From NCBI RefSeq assembly GCF_039540405.1, contig NZ_BAABEY010000010.1, positions 1-64,000 on the forward strand: a stretch of 64,000 bases of DNA, written 5' to 3'. The position numbers were made by a program, and so were the translations under genes. Below the pieces are notes generated by a model, which searched no databases, was not told the DNA's origin, and saw only the letters and a program-made list of their open reading frames with translations. The stretch is from Ravibacter arvi. Lineage in GTDB: Bacteria; Bacteroidota; Bacteroidia; Cytophagales; Spirosomataceae. Positions 63,075 through 64,000 of the stretch are shown here, piece by piece (position 1 is the stretch's first letter; every line of letters starts with the position of its first letter).

Positions 63075-64000
63075 TCAGGACTGGAAGAGTACCTTGGTCC
63101 GTTTGAGCGCAGAGCCGATCACCTGGTGCATGTCGTAATAGCGGTATTCCGCGAGCCTTCCGCCAAAAATAACGTTGCTTTCATTTTCGGCCAGCTCTTT
63201 ATACTTCCGGAAAACCTCGTCGTTCCTGGTGTCGTTGATCGGGTAGTAGGGTTCAGCGCCCTGTGTCCATTCTTGCGGGTACTCGTAGGTAACTACCGTT
63301 TTGGGTTGGGTGCCGAATTCAAAATGCTTGTGTTCAATGATACGGGTATAAGGAACTTCCGCTTCGGTGTAATTGACTACGGCATTTCCCTGGAAATTCT
63401 CCTGGTCCAGCAGCTGGTGTTCAAAACGGAGGCTTCTGTACTCGAGACTGCCGAACCGGAAATCGAAATATTCGTCAATTTTACCGGTATACACTACTGT
63501 TTCGGCCAGCGCTTCCAGTTCTTTCCGGTTGGCAAAATAGTCGGTCCCCAATCTCACCTCGCTGCCTTCGAGAAGGCCCTCCGAAAGTTTATTGTAACCA
63601 CCGATCGGGATTCCCTGGTACTTGTCGTTAAAGTAATTATTGTCGTAAGTAAACCGCACCGGAAGGCGCTTGATAATAAAGGAAGGCAATTCTGTGGCCT
63701 TTCTTCCCCACTGTTTTTCGGTATAGCCCTTGATCAATTTGTGGTAGATATCCGTACCTACGAGCGAAATGGCCTGTTCTTCCAGGTTCTGCGGATCCGT
63801 AATATCGGCCTGGCGCACCTGCTCGGCAATCTTTGCCCGTGCTTCTTCCGGTGTTTTGACCTTCCACAGGCTATAGAAGGTATTCATATTAAAAGGAAGG
63901 TTATACAGCTCGCCCTTAAAATTGGCGATGGGAGAGTTGGTATAACGGTTGAATTCCACGAATGAATTAACAAAATCCCAAATGGGCTTGTCGTTGGTGT
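63075..64000 (-). CDS. glf: UDP-galactopyranose mutase, N-terminus outside the window
   Basis: About 308 residues are visible; the frame stays open to base 64000, with TNDKPIWDFVNSFVEFNRYTNSPIA at the edge, so the FAD-binding N-terminus is missing. A GTG at 63959 is internal and not the real start. Diagnostic stretches are LYNLPFNMNTF, GYTEKQWGRKATELP, KRLPVRFTYDNNYFNDKYQGIPIGGY and, at the C-terminus, YRYYDMHQVIGSALKRT. The enzyme interconverts UDP-galactopyranose and UDP-galactofuranose for surface glycans. Confidence 0.94.
   Translation of the reverse strand, partial: TNDKPIWDFVNSFVEFNRYTNSPIANFKGELYNLPFNMNTFYSLWKVKTPEEARAKIAEQVRQADITDPQNLEEQAISLVGTDIYHKLIKGYTEKQWGRKATELPSFIIKRLPVRFTYDNNYFNDKYQGIPIGGYNKLSEGLLEGSEVRLGTDYFANRKELEALAETVVYTGKIDEYFDFRFGSLEYRSLRFEHQLLDQENFQGNAVVNYTEAEVPYTRIIEHKHFEFGTQPKTVVTYEYPQEWTQGAEPYYPINDTRNDEVFRKYKELAENESNVIFGGRLAEYRYYDMHQVIGSALKRTKVLFQS

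Noticed and set aside
63063..63965. 300-codon plus-strand open frame
   Set aside because: It is antisense to glf; the glf frame carries all the recognisable motifs.

Overview
The window looks like a chromosomal segment of a Bacteroidota bacterium of the order Cytophagales, probably Spirosomataceae (Dyadobacter-like). The signs are a SusC/SusD pair, the type IX secretion translocon SprA with two cargo-type proteins carrying C-terminal sorting domains, a carboxynorspermidine dehydrogenase-like gene, and -7 promoter elements of the Bacteroidota form TAnnTTTG. Family placement is an inference from gene content. I recognise 40 protein genes, two of them cut by the window ends. I see no tRNA, rRNA, insertion sequence, prophage or CRISPR array.

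Layout. 1-6191: two minus-strand genes for secreted proteins, a large RHS/YD-repeat protein running off the left edge and an SdrD-B-like protein with a type IX sorting tail. 6797-25635: a 19-kb minus-strand carbohydrate locus. Its distal half (25635 to 19354) encodes a heparinase II/III-type lyase, an alginate-lyase-family protein, an unrecognised lipoprotein and a PQQ dehydrogenase with a built-in cytochrome c. Its other half (18258 to 6797) encodes an enolase-superfamily dehydratase, SusC, SusD, a mannonate-dehydratase-like protein, a LacI regulator, a galactonate-dehydratase-like protein and an anion:cation symporter of the hexuronate/galactonate type. All three dehydratases start with twin-arginine-like signals, so sugar acids may be dehydrated in the periplasm, which would be unusual. 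Two LacI-type operators and a -7 element precede the second half, and a 172-bp tandem repeat array separates the halves.

25749-34384: housekeeping and metabolism (SpmA-SpmB fusion, ruvX, DUF456 protein, carboxynorspermidine dehydrogenase-like protein, a glucuronokinase-like GHMP kinase, a dihaem cytochrome c, and atpA-atpG without the rest of the ATP synthase operon). 34681-49802: a plus-strand run with an FKBP isomerase, a tail-specific protease, a DUF1232 protein, tatA, gatA, a lytic transglycosylase, ruvA and sprA. 49855-56581: minus-strand lptB, a secreted sorting-domain protein, oxyR with an upstream match to the OxyR consensus site, and three surface-glycan genes, including a UDP-GlcNAc 2-epimerase-like protein with altered active-site motifs. 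56684-64000: two metalloproteases, a small coiled-coil lipoprotein, an ABC-F ATPase and the C-terminal part of UDP-galactopyranose mutase.

The non-coding DNA is unusually structured. Four arrays of 7-bp repeats lie just after stop codons or between operon genes (8161, 11938, 22599, 31713). A perfect 68-bp palindrome sits directly after atpG. Several start codons are placed here downstream of the longest open frame, on the basis of signal peptides, promoter positions or family starts.
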